Shown piece by piece: positions 1 through 7,747 of a stretch of DNA of 64,000 nt (the stretch's first letter is position 1; every line of letters begins with the position of its first letter). Location of the stretch: contig NZ_CP061035.1 of assembly GCF_016743815.1 (NCBI RefSeq), forward strand, positions 188,501 to 252,500, written 5' to 3'. The translations under genes and the position numbers were made by a program. The notes beneath the pieces are model-generated. The model was not told where the DNA came from. It saw only the letters and a list, made by a program, of their open reading frames with translations, and searched no databases. The stretch comes from Sphingomonas aliaeris. Its GTDB lineage: Bacteria; Pseudomonadota; Alphaproteobacteria; Sphingomonadales; Sphingomonadaceae.

Positions 1-2477
1 CGGTCTACGGGTCGGACGCGCTTGGCGGCGTCGTGAACTTCATTCTCAAACGCGGCTATAACGGCTATTCCGTGACATCCCGCGCTGAACTCAGCAGCAC
101 GGGCGCGCATACGGCACAATGGACGGGCAGCGCCGCCCGGTCATGGGGGTCGGGATCGATCACCGCGACCGCGTCCTACAGCAGGATCAGGCCGGTCCAG
201 AATGCCAAGCTGGGCTATACCACCCATGATTTTTCCGGCCGCATCACGCCGGAACAACTCGCCGCCGCGGGACGCACCAATTTCCCGTTGGACCAGAGAA
301 GTCCGTCGGACGGCGCGCAGCCAGCCGCGCTTGCGCTATCCTACTCGGTTCCGTCCGCCGACCCCGATGGTTTTCCGGCTTTCTTCGATGAAACATTGCA
401 ATGGCGCGGGGGCGTCAACCATAGCAACCCGACCTTTGCCGGGCTCGGGCCGTTCGACTATCGTACGTCGCCCAGCATCATCCCGCGCGACGGCGGCGAA
501 TTCATGTCCAACCTGGGTTTTTCCGCCAGCATCGACCAGCGCGTGACCGACCGATTGCGGCTGACCATCGACTATCTGGGGTCGGTCAACACATCGACGC
601 TGCGCGATGTGCAGGATGTGCTGAAGCTGGAAAATGTCCCGCTGGATCAGGCTTATAGTCCCATCAAGCTCAGCGATCTGCGGCCGGGGGCGCAGGACGC
701 CTTTTTCTCTGCATATTATTACCCGACCGCCGAATATGCGTCGGGCAAGATCCCGCGCGGGTATCAGGAGACGACCGGCCGATCGCATACCCTTACCGGC
801 GGGCTGATCTACGACTTCAGCAGGGATACGGTGGTCCGCGCCAATTACACATGGTCGCGGACCAGCTCGAAAGGATCGCAGCAGGGCCTGACGAACATAA
901 GCTTCTACAATCCGATCAACGGCGTTTGCGGGGCCGACGACGGCGTCAGGAACACGATGGAGATCGCCGACATCGACGCGGTCGCCGCCCGGCAATGCGC
1001 CGCGATCCGCAGCAGCGATCCGAACGAGGCGTTCAATTTCCTCAGCGACGGAACGGCCACGACCGGCGCGCCGATCGACGTATTTTTCGTCAACCAGCGC
1101 CAGTTGAACAACAGTTCGTCGCAACATTCCGGGGACGCGCTGTTCACCGCCGCGCCGTTCAGCCTGCCTGCCGGCAAGGTCCGTATCGCGATCGGGGCCG
1201 AATACCGGACCAGCACCGTGGATGGGGAGCGGATCCGGTCCGAAACCTTCAGCACGCCCAGCGGCGTCACGGTCACGCGCGCGTCGCTTCGGCCTGCGAC
1301 CAACGATGTCGGCGCCGCCTATGTGGAGCTGAGGCTTCCCCTGATCGGTCGCGACATGAACGTGCCGCTGATCCAGACCCTCGATATCTCCGCGAACGCG
1401 CGGTACGATCGTTATACGTATAAAGGCCCGATCGGCACCGTCGACAACATTCCCTATGCCGAGGGCGGGGAAGTGATCGAGGGGAAATCCAAGTTCGATC
1501 GCGTCAGTCCGCGGATCGGCGTCGCGTGGACGCCGGTATCCGGCCTGTCTTTCCGCGGATCGTGGTCGTCGAACTTCACGCCGCCGCCTTTCAGTTCGCT
1601 GTACAACGTGACGTCCGGCCAGGAGACGACGGCATTCCTGTTGCAGGATCCGCTGTCGCCGGACGGCGACGCCATCGAGTTCCGCGAAATCCCGCTGTTT
1701 CTGGAGGGCAATCCGCTCCTCAAGCCGGAAACGTCGCAAAGCTATCAGCTGAACGCCAACTGGACGCCCGCCGGAACGCTGTCGGGCCTCAATATCGAAA
1801 CGAGCTATTACAAGACCAGGATCAAGGACCAGATCGGTTCGTCGATCGAACTGTTCTCCATCGTCTCGGCCGATCTGTATTTCGGCAATCCGGAATTCTT
1901 CCAGCGCGGTGCCGATGGCGAGATACGGTCGCAGACGATCAAGTCACTGAATATCGGGCGACTGGAAACGGAATCGATCGAGGTGAAGGCCGACTATTCG
2001 ATCTATACGAGTTTCGGCACGATCACGCCCTCGCTATTCTATCTCCGCAACCTCCGGCAGAAGCGCACACCGGTAGCGGGTGGCGAGGCGCCGGATCTGA
2101 CCGGCACGGCGCGCGGCATGGATCGATACAAGATCATCGGCTATCTCGATTATCAGGGCCGTCAGTTCTCCGCGCGTCTGACGGGACGATACACCCCGGC
2201 CTATCTGAACAATTACGGCGTCACCTTCATCGAAGGTGTGCCATTCGATGCCGACTTCGACGGCACGCCGGACGGATCGTTTCCGGTCAAGAGCCTGACG
2301 ACGTTCGACCTGTCGGTGGCCTGGAATTACAGCCAGACGATCAGCATCAATGCCGGCGGCCGGAACATCTTCGACGCGGCACCGCCCTTCGCCCTGATCG
2401 AACGTCGTCCGTTCGACGCATCGCGATACGACATTCGCGGCCGGGTGCTGTATCTGGAGGCGCGCATGTCGTTCTGA
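1..2477 (+). CDS. TonB-dependent receptor, 5' end outside the window
   Basis: Outer-membrane TonB-dependent receptor lacking its N-terminus. Reading frame 3 is open from the first bases: the codons before the GTG at 33 give VYGSDALGGVVNFILKRG, the conserved end of the plug domain, so that GTG is an internal codon, not a start. The remaining roughly 820 residues are a 22-strand-type beta barrel with repeated aromatic/Gly strands, ending in the terminal-Phe signature (LEARMSF) used for barrel insertion. The substrate cannot be told from sequence; large receptors of this type in sphingomonads import siderophores, oligosaccharides or peptides. A two-component pair follows 59 bp downstream on the same strand and might regulate it, but that is inference. 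The signal peptide and TonB box are outside the window. Confidence 0.93.
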   Translation, partial: VYGSDALGGVVNFILKRGYNGYSVTSRAELSSTGAHTAQWTGSAARSWGSGSITATASYSRIRPVQNAKLGYTTHDFSGRITPEQLAAAGRTNFPLDQRSPSDGAQPAALALSYSVPSADPDGFPAFFDETLQWRGGVNHSNPTFAGLGPFDYRTSPSIIPRDGGEFMSNLGFSASIDQRVTDRLRLTIDYLGSVNTSTLRDVQDVLKLENVPLDQAYSPIKLSDLRPGAQDAFFSAYYYPTAEYASGKIPRGYQETTGRSHTLTGGLIYDFSRDTVVRANYTWSRTSSKGSQQGLTNISFYNPINGVCGADDGVRNTMEIADIDAVAARQCAAIRSSDPNEAFNFLSDGTATTGAPIDVFFVNQRQLNNSSSQHSGDALFTAAPFSLPAGKVRIAIGAEYRTSTVDGERIRSETFSTPSGVTVTRASLRPATNDVGAAYVELRLPLIGRDMNVPLIQTLDISANARYDRYTYKGPIGTVDNIPYAEGGEVIEGKSKFDRVSPRIGVAWTPVSGLSFRGSWSSNFTPPPFSSLYNVTSGQETTAFLLQDPLSPDGDAIEFREIPLFLEGNPLLKPETSQSYQLNANWTPAGTLSGLNIETSYYKTRIKDQIGSSIELFSIVSADLYFGNPEFFQRGADGEIRSQTIKSLNIGRLETESIEVKADYSIYTSFGTITPSLFYLRNLRQKRTPVAGGEAPDLTGTARGMDRYKIIGYLDYQGRQFSARLTGRYTPAYLNNYGVTFIEGVPFDADFDGTPDGSFPVKSLTTFDLSVAWNYSQTISINAGGRNIFDAAPPFALIERRPFDASRYDIRGRVLYLEARMSF

Positions 2478-2536
2478 CCCCGTTGGCGCGGGGTATTCGG
2501 GAACGGCGCGGGACGGGCGGCGGACGGGGGGCGTAC

Positions 2537-3232
2537 ATGCGGCTGTTGTTGGTGGAAGATGAGCCAGCGATGGCCGCGGGCCTGGCGAAATTACTGACTC
2601 GGCACGCGTTCATCGTCGACGTGGTGCCCGATCTCTCGCAGGCGCGGGCGGCGATACAGGGGTTCGTGTACGATGCCGTGTTGCTCGATCGGACACTGCC
2701 CGACGGGGACGGTTTGCAACTGATCGACTTCTGCAACCGCATCGCCCGGCCCAACCGCTTCATCGTGCTGTCGGCGCTGAACCGGACGCCGCAGCGGATC
2801 GAGGGGCTGGAACTCGGTGCCTACGACTATATCGTCAAACCGTTCGAACCTGACGAACTGATCGCGCGGATCCGGGTGGCGTTGCGCCATCCGGCGGGTG
2901 TCGCACGCCAGCGCCATCAGGTCGGCAATGTCACGTATGACGAGGATACGCGGGAGTTTTTCATCGACGGCCAGCCGTTGCTAACGCGGCGCCGCGAACA
3001 TTTCCTGCTTGAACTGCTGTTCACCCGCGCCGGCCGGATCGTGCAACGACGCGATATCGAGGAAGCCTTGTACGGCTTCGACACCCAGATCGAATCCAAC
3101 GCGCTTGAATCCCACATTTCCCGGTTGCGCCAGAAGTTGCGACAGGAAGGCGCGGCCGTGATCGTCCAGACCGTCAGGGGACTTGGCTATCGCCTCAACC
3201 CCGCGATTCCGCCGACAGCGGCCGATCGGTGA
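2537..3232 (+). CDS. OmpR-family DNA-binding response regulator
   Basis: Two-component response regulator of 231 aa. The N-terminal receiver domain (about residues 1-115) has the acidic pair E7/D8, the phosphoacceptor D51 in LLDRTLPDGDG, and the Lys of VKPF. The C-terminal winged helix (about 130-225) ends with the family signature QTVRGLGYRL. The ATG at 2537 is chosen because MRLLLVEDEP is the canonical receiver start; the frame is open far upstream, but that stretch overlaps the receptor gene. The stop codon overlaps the start of the next gene (TGATG), so the pair is translationally coupled to the sensor kinase. Target genes are unknown; the adjacent TonB receptor is a plausible one. Confidence 0.95.
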   Translation: MRLLLVEDEPAMAAGLAKLLTRHAFIVDVVPDLSQARAAIQGFVYDAVLLDRTLPDGDGLQLIDFCNRIARPNRFIVLSALNRTPQRIEGLELGAYDYIVKPFEPDELIARIRVALRHPAGVARQRHQVGNVTYDEDTREFFIDGQPLLTRRREHFLLELLFTRAGRIVQRRDIEEALYGFDTQIESNALESHISRLRQKLRQEGAAVIVQTVRGLGYRLNPAIPPTAADR

Positions 3233-4665
3233 TGCGGGTTCTCCAAGTCATACGCTCGTCGATCGTGGCGCAGGTCGTCCTGCTGACCACGGCGTTGCTG
3301 CTGCTGGCGGCGCTGCTCGCGATCCGCGTCGAGCGGCTCAGCCGCGTATCGCCAGTGGTACTGGAAGCGGGGTACGACATGCTCGCGATCCAGCTGATAG
3401 GCCATGCCCACCGCGGTGGCTTCGACCAACGGGCATTCCTCGCTTCCGATGTCGTTCGACGCACGATCGAGCGAAACCCAGATCTGCGGTACTTCATCCG
3501 GGATAACGGCCATACGGGGGGCAACATACAGCCCTTGGATACGCTGGAAGGCGAATTACGCCGCCTTCGCGTGCGGTCGGCGGGGCTGGACGGCCTGGAG
3601 ATATGCCAGCTGTCTTCGCTGCGGCGTCCGGCAACACGGCAATCAGGCGGACGCTATGTCCTCTACAACGATTGCGGTGCCGCCAGTTACTATATTGAAC
3701 TACAGAACCTGCGCCACGTCATCACGATGCCGTCTAACCAGCCCAACGCGACCTTTACCGCGCAATTCATAGACGTGATGACAGGATATGGCAGCGCGCT
3801 CCTGCTCGCCGTCTTGCTCTTCGCCGCGACGGGCCTGCTGACCTTCCGCGCGTTTCGCCGCGTGCGCACGGCGGTGCGGGGCTTCGATTTCGACGGCGGG
3901 CGGATCGAGATGCCAGTCGACCGGTTTCCATTGGAGGTGCGCCCGCTGGCGCGCATCATCAACGCGCAGGCCGCGCGGGTGCGTGCCGATTTCGACCGCC
4001 AATGGCTGTTCCTGGCCGCGGCGGCACATGAACTGCGCACGCCGCTGGCGATCCTGCGCGTCCGGCTGGAGGCGCTCGATGACTCGCCGGAGAAAGACGA
4101 CGTCAAGCACGACGTGCAGATGCTGGCCCGCATCACCAATCAGCTGCTGGATCTGATGCGGATCCAGTATCAGCAGCAGGAACGTCACGCCTTCCCGTTG
4201 CTGGGCGTCGTCGAGGAAGCGATCGATGACGTTCGCGACGAATTCCCGCAGCATCGCTTCCGCTTGCGTCAGGAAGGCGAGGCGAATTGGCGCGTGGCGG
4301 GTGGCAATGCGGCCCTGCTCGGCATCGCTGTCCTCAACCTGCTTCGCAACGCCGCATCAGTTTCGGCGCCGTCATCGCCGGTGACCGCCGCGATCGGGGG
4401 TGATGGGCGGATACGGATCATCGACGGCGGTCCGGGCATCCCGCCGGACATTCGCGACTATCTGTTCGAACCGTTCGTCAAACATCCGCCCAACCGCAAG
4501 GGTTCGGGGCTCGGCCTGGCGATAACGAAGGAGATCGTCGTCTTTCACGGCGGCACGATCGACGCATCGTCCCCCACGGGCGGCGGCACCGTATTCCACG
4601 TCGACATCCGGCCGGCGTTGCGGCCGGAGGACGAGGACGCCGACCGTTACGAGGAGCGGGTCTGA
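3232..4665 (+). CDS. Two-component sensor histidine kinase (EnvZ-like architecture)
   Basis: Inner-membrane sensor kinase of 477 aa paired with the overlapping OmpR-type regulator. A first membrane segment (VAQVVLLTTALLLLAALLAI, near residues 13-32) is followed by a periplasmic sensor region of about 140 residues with two Cys, then a second membrane segment (LLLAVLLFAATGLL, near 190-205). Next come a HAMP-like linker, a HisKA domain with the phosphoacceptor motif AAAHELRTPLAILR, and an HATPase_c domain with G1 (DGGPGIP) and G2 (GSGLGLAI) boxes. GTG at 3229 or ATG at 3232 could start it; ATG is preferred because it forms the usual TGATG overlap. The periplasmic region is not a domain I recognise, so the ligand is unknown. 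Confidence 0.93.
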   Translation: MRVLQVIRSSIVAQVVLLTTALLLLAALLAIRVERLSRVSPVVLEAGYDMLAIQLIGHAHRGGFDQRAFLASDVVRRTIERNPDLRYFIRDNGHTGGNIQPLDTLEGELRRLRVRSAGLDGLEICQLSSLRRPATRQSGGRYVLYNDCGAASYYIELQNLRHVITMPSNQPNATFTAQFIDVMTGYGSALLLAVLLFAATGLLTFRAFRRVRTAVRGFDFDGGRIEMPVDRFPLEVRPLARIINAQAARVRADFDRQWLFLAAAAHELRTPLAILRVRLEALDDSPEKDDVKHDVQMLARITNQLLDLMRIQYQQQERHAFPLLGVVEEAIDDVRDEFPQHRFRLRQEGEANWRVAGGNAALLGIAVLNLLRNAASVSAPSSPVTAAIGGDGRIRIIDGGPGIPPDIRDYLFEPFVKHPPNRKGSGLGLAITKEIVVFHGGTIDASSPTGGGTVFHVDIRPALRPEDEDADRYEERV

Positions 4666-4788
4666 CGCTGCAACACTCGCGCTGCCGCCCGCACTGCTTC
4701 GGAAGGGGGCGTCTACGCACTGCGGAAATGGGCGCAAGACCATCAACTAGCCGTAGAGATTTGCGTTTCCAGCCGCTAAGCTTCGAAA

Positions 4789-7233
4789 ATGAATGACGAA
4801 GTGCAGGTCGCCCCATCGACCGCGAATCCGGACTCGCTGGTCTCCGGTGGGGGGATGATGGGCAGAATGGTCCGGGAGTTTGCTTGGTCTTCCACCGTGC
4901 TGGGCGCGCCGGAAGGCTGGCCGCAGCCGCTCAAGACTCTGGTCGACGTCATGCTCAACTCGAACCAGCCGATGTTCATCGTCTGGGGCGCGGATCGCAC
5001 GCTGCTGTACAACGATGCCTATGCCGAGATCCTGGCGAACAAGCATCCTGCGGCGCTTGGGCGCGACTTCCTGAAGGTGTGGCATGAGATCGAGGGCGAT
5101 CTGCGGCCACTCGTGGACACGGTTCTGTCCGGCCAGTCGGTTCACATGGACGACATCGCGCTGACCATGCAGCGCAGGGGCTTTGCGGAACAGACCCACT
5201 TCGCCTTTTCCTACACCCCCGTGCGGGACGAGGATGGCAGCATCGCCGGCTTCTTCTGTCCCTGCAACGAGATCACGCGGCAGGTGCTGGCCGATCGCCG
5301 CCAGAATCTGCAGTCAGCGCTCGACGCCAGCCTGCGCGATCTCGACGATATCGAGGATATCGTGGTGCGGGCGAGCAGGCTGCTCGCCGAGGCGATCCGC
5401 GCGCCCTATGCCGCGTATGTCCGCGTCGAGGGCGATCAGCGCCATGTCGTCGTGCGCGGCGAGTGGAATGCCTGCGATGTCGCCACCCTGACCGGCCGTC
5501 ACGACGCGCGCGACTATGGAACGACGTTCCTGACCGCGTTGCGCGAGGGGCAGGCGATCATGGTGTCCGACACCGCGCAGGATCCCCGCACCAACGAGGC
5601 CGGCGTGCTGGAGCGGTTCCAGGCGCTGGGCATCGCCGCGCTGATCAACGTGCCTTTGGTGCGCGCCGGCAAGATCGTTGCGAACGCGCTGGTCCATTCC
5701 ACGCAGCCGCGCGTGTGGACGGATGTCGAGGTGGATCTGGTTCGCGACATGGCCGAACGCGTCTGGTCAGCGCTGGAACGCGTCAGCGCGGAGGCGAAGG
5801 CACGCGACACCAACCAGCGCTACCGGATCGCCGCACTCGCGACCAACGACGCGATCTGGGACTGGGATCTGCAAAGCAATTCGGTGCTGTGGAACGAGGC
5901 GTTGTACGCGGCCTATCGCTATGCCCCCGAAGAAGTCGAGCATACCGGCGATTGGTGGATCAGCCGGATCCATCCCGACGATCGTGCGCGCGTCGAGCAT
6001 TCGATCCATGCGGTGATCGAAAGCACCGAAGAACATTGGACGGAGGAATATCGTTTCCTGCGCGGCGATGGCAGCTTCGCCGATGTGCTCGACCGCGGCT
6101 ATGTCGCGCGCGATCCGCAGGGCACGCCGTTGCGCATGATCGGCGCGATGCTCGACCTTACCGAACGCAAGCTGGCGAAGGAAGCGCTGCAGGCGGAGGA
6201 GGAGCGGCTGAGCTTTGCGCTCGACGCCGGTGGCCTCGGCGCGTGGGAACTGGATCTCGCGGCGGATACGCTGACCACGTCGCCGCAATGCCGGGAGAAT
6301 TTCGGTCGCAAGCCGGGCGATGCCTTCTCCTATGCCGACCTTCGCGACGCGGTGCATCCCGACGATCGCGAGCGGCAGGACCAGGAGTTGCGACTGTCGA
6401 TCGCAGAATGCCGCGATTATAATATCGACGTCCGTGTCATCTGGCCGGACGCGCAGATCCGCTGGATCAACCTGCGCGGCCGCCCGGTATTCGATGCGGC
6501 GGGCGATGCGGTGCGCATCGCGGGCATCTCGATCGACGTCACGCACCGCACCCGCGCCAGCCTGCACCAGCGGCTGTTGATCGACGAGCTGAACCACCGG
6601 GTAAAGAACACGCTCGCAACGATCCAGTCGATCGCGATGCAGACGTTCCGCACCGACGAACAGGGCGGCGGGGCCCCCGCCAGCCAGCGCGCCTTGTTCG
6701 AATCCCGCCTGCTCGCCTTGTCCAACGTCCATGACGTATTGACGCGCGAGAATTGGGAAGGCGCGCGTTTGCGGGACGTCGTGCTGGAGGCGGTCGCGGC
6801 GCATGGCGGCGGCGATCAGAATGCCTTCACCGTGCAGGGGCCGGACTGGCGCCTGTCGCCCAAGATGGCGCTCAGCCTGTCGATGGCGCTGCACGAACTG
6901 TGCACCAACGCCGCGAAATATGGCGCGCTGACGGTTCCGGGCGGGCATGTCACGATTCGCTGGACGATCGACCAGAACGGGGCGGCGCCGTGCCTGATGC
7001 TGAACTGGTCCGAACATGGCGGCCCGCCCGTGACGCCGCCGCTGCGCAAGGGATTCGGCACGCGCCTGATCGAACGCCAGCTCGCGCGCGAACTGCGCGG
7101 TTCGGTAGAACTGACCTATGCCCCGGAAGGCGTCACCTGCACGATCGAGGCGCCGCTCGCCGAGACGGCTACCGCATCGCACCCCAACCTCGCGCAGGCA
7201 CTGACAGCCAACGGAGATCGAGATGGATCCTGA
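4789..7233 (+). CDS. HRXXN-type (HWE/HisKA_2) histidine kinase with PAS and GAF domains
   Basis: Soluble sensor kinase of 814 aa without membrane segments. Domain order as seen: an N-terminal PAS-like domain (about 25-165, containing LYNDAYAEIL), a GAF domain (about 175-335), two PAS/PAC domains (about 345-465 and 470-590), then the kinase core. The phosphoacceptor box is LLIDELNHRVKNTLATIQSI with His at residue 603. The pattern H-R-V-K-N matches the HRXXN kinases that in alphaproteobacteria feed the PhyR/NepR/EcfG general stress response. The ATPase domain keeps the N box HELCTNAAKYGAL and ends without an attached receiver. The gene overlaps the next one, a FAT GUY single-domain regulator, by 11 bp, so the pair is probably a signalling module. 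The signal sensed is unknown. Confidence 0.93.
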   Translation: MNDEVQVAPSTANPDSLVSGGGMMGRMVREFAWSSTVLGAPEGWPQPLKTLVDVMLNSNQPMFIVWGADRTLLYNDAYAEILANKHPAALGRDFLKVWHEIEGDLRPLVDTVLSGQSVHMDDIALTMQRRGFAEQTHFAFSYTPVRDEDGSIAGFFCPCNEITRQVLADRRQNLQSALDASLRDLDDIEDIVVRASRLLAEAIRAPYAAYVRVEGDQRHVVVRGEWNACDVATLTGRHDARDYGTTFLTALREGQAIMVSDTAQDPRTNEAGVLERFQALGIAALINVPLVRAGKIVANALVHSTQPRVWTDVEVDLVRDMAERVWSALERVSAEAKARDTNQRYRIAALATNDAIWDWDLQSNSVLWNEALYAAYRYAPEEVEHTGDWWISRIHPDDRARVEHSIHAVIESTEEHWTEEYRFLRGDGSFADVLDRGYVARDPQGTPLRMIGAMLDLTERKLAKEALQAEEERLSFALDAGGLGAWELDLAADTLTTSPQCRENFGRKPGDAFSYADLRDAVHPDDRERQDQELRLSIAECRDYNIDVRVIWPDAQIRWINLRGRPVFDAAGDAVRIAGISIDVTHRTRASLHQRLLIDELNHRVKNTLATIQSIAMQTFRTDEQGGGAPASQRALFESRLLALSNVHDVLTRENWEGARLRDVVLEAVAAHGGGDQNAFTVQGPDWRLSPKMALSLSMALHELCTNAAKYGALTVPGGHVTIRWTIDQNGAAPCLMLNWSEHGGPPVTPPLRKGFGTRLIERQLARELRGSVELTYAPEGVTCTIEAPLAETATASHPNLAQALTANGDRDGS

Positions 7234-7594
7234 AGCATCCCCCCGCGTCCTCGTCGTGGAGGATGAGAGCGCGGTGCTCATGCTGGTCGAGGACATGCTG
7301 TTCGACCTCGGCTATTCGGATGTCGAAACCGCGATGGGCCTGCCCGAGGCACTGCCGCTCGCCCGGTCGCTGGACCTGTCCTTCGCGATCCTCGACGTCA
7401 ATCTCGGTGAACATCGCAGCTTCCCGATCGCCGACGTGCTGCGCGCGCGCCACGTGCCGTTCCTGTTCGCGACGGGCTATGGCGAACATGGGATGGAGGG
7501 CGACTATGTCGGTGCGACCGTCCTAAAAAAACCGTTTCGCAGCGCCGATCTCGCCAATGCGATCGAACGCGCGCTGGGAGGCGCGCGCAACTAG
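7223..7594 (+). CDS. Single-domain response regulator of the FAT GUY (SdrG-like) family
   Basis: Receiver-only protein of 123 aa. Acidic residues E13/D14, phosphoacceptor D58 (AILDVN) and Lys103 (LKKPF) are all present. The beta-4/alpha-4 region reads PFLFATGYG at residues 79-87, matching PFxFATG[G/Y], which defines the FAT GUY regulators such as SdrG in Sphingomonas. Those act within the general stress response phosphorelay rather than as DNA-binding proteins. It starts inside the preceding HRXXN kinase gene (11-bp overlap) with AGATCGAG upstream, so it is co-translated with its likely partner. There is no output domain. The call to the FAT GUY family is strong; which kinase or phosphotransferase it speaks to is inference. 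Confidence 0.93.
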   Translation: MDPEASPRVLVVEDESAVLMLVEDMLFDLGYSDVETAMGLPEALPLARSLDLSFAILDVNLGEHRSFPIADVLRARHVPFLFATGYGEHGMEGDYVGATVLKKPFRSADLANAIERALGGARN

Positions 7595-7668
7595 GCGGCA
7601 CGGGCGACGCGCGTCTTCGGCACAGTGGCAAAGCCGATCGGCAAAACAGTAATGCGCGACTCTTCGAT

Positions 7669-7698
7669 CCTATCTGATAGGACGACCTATCTGAAAGG
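7669..7698. promoter_or_regulatory. Two 13-bp operator-like repeats upstream of the TonB receptor
   Basis: CCTATCTGATAGG (7669-7681) is a perfect inverted repeat with 6-bp arms around one T. CCTATCTGAAAGG (7686-7698) differs from it at one position. The copies are 17 bp apart, 50-80 bp before the receptor start at 7748. This looks like a double binding site for a dimeric regulator; no regulator gene is adjacent, so its identity is unknown. Confidence 0.45.
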
Positions 7699-7747
7699 CT
7701 GAGCATCATAAGGTGTCGGCGCGTAACGGTTCGGGGAGAGTTGAGCC

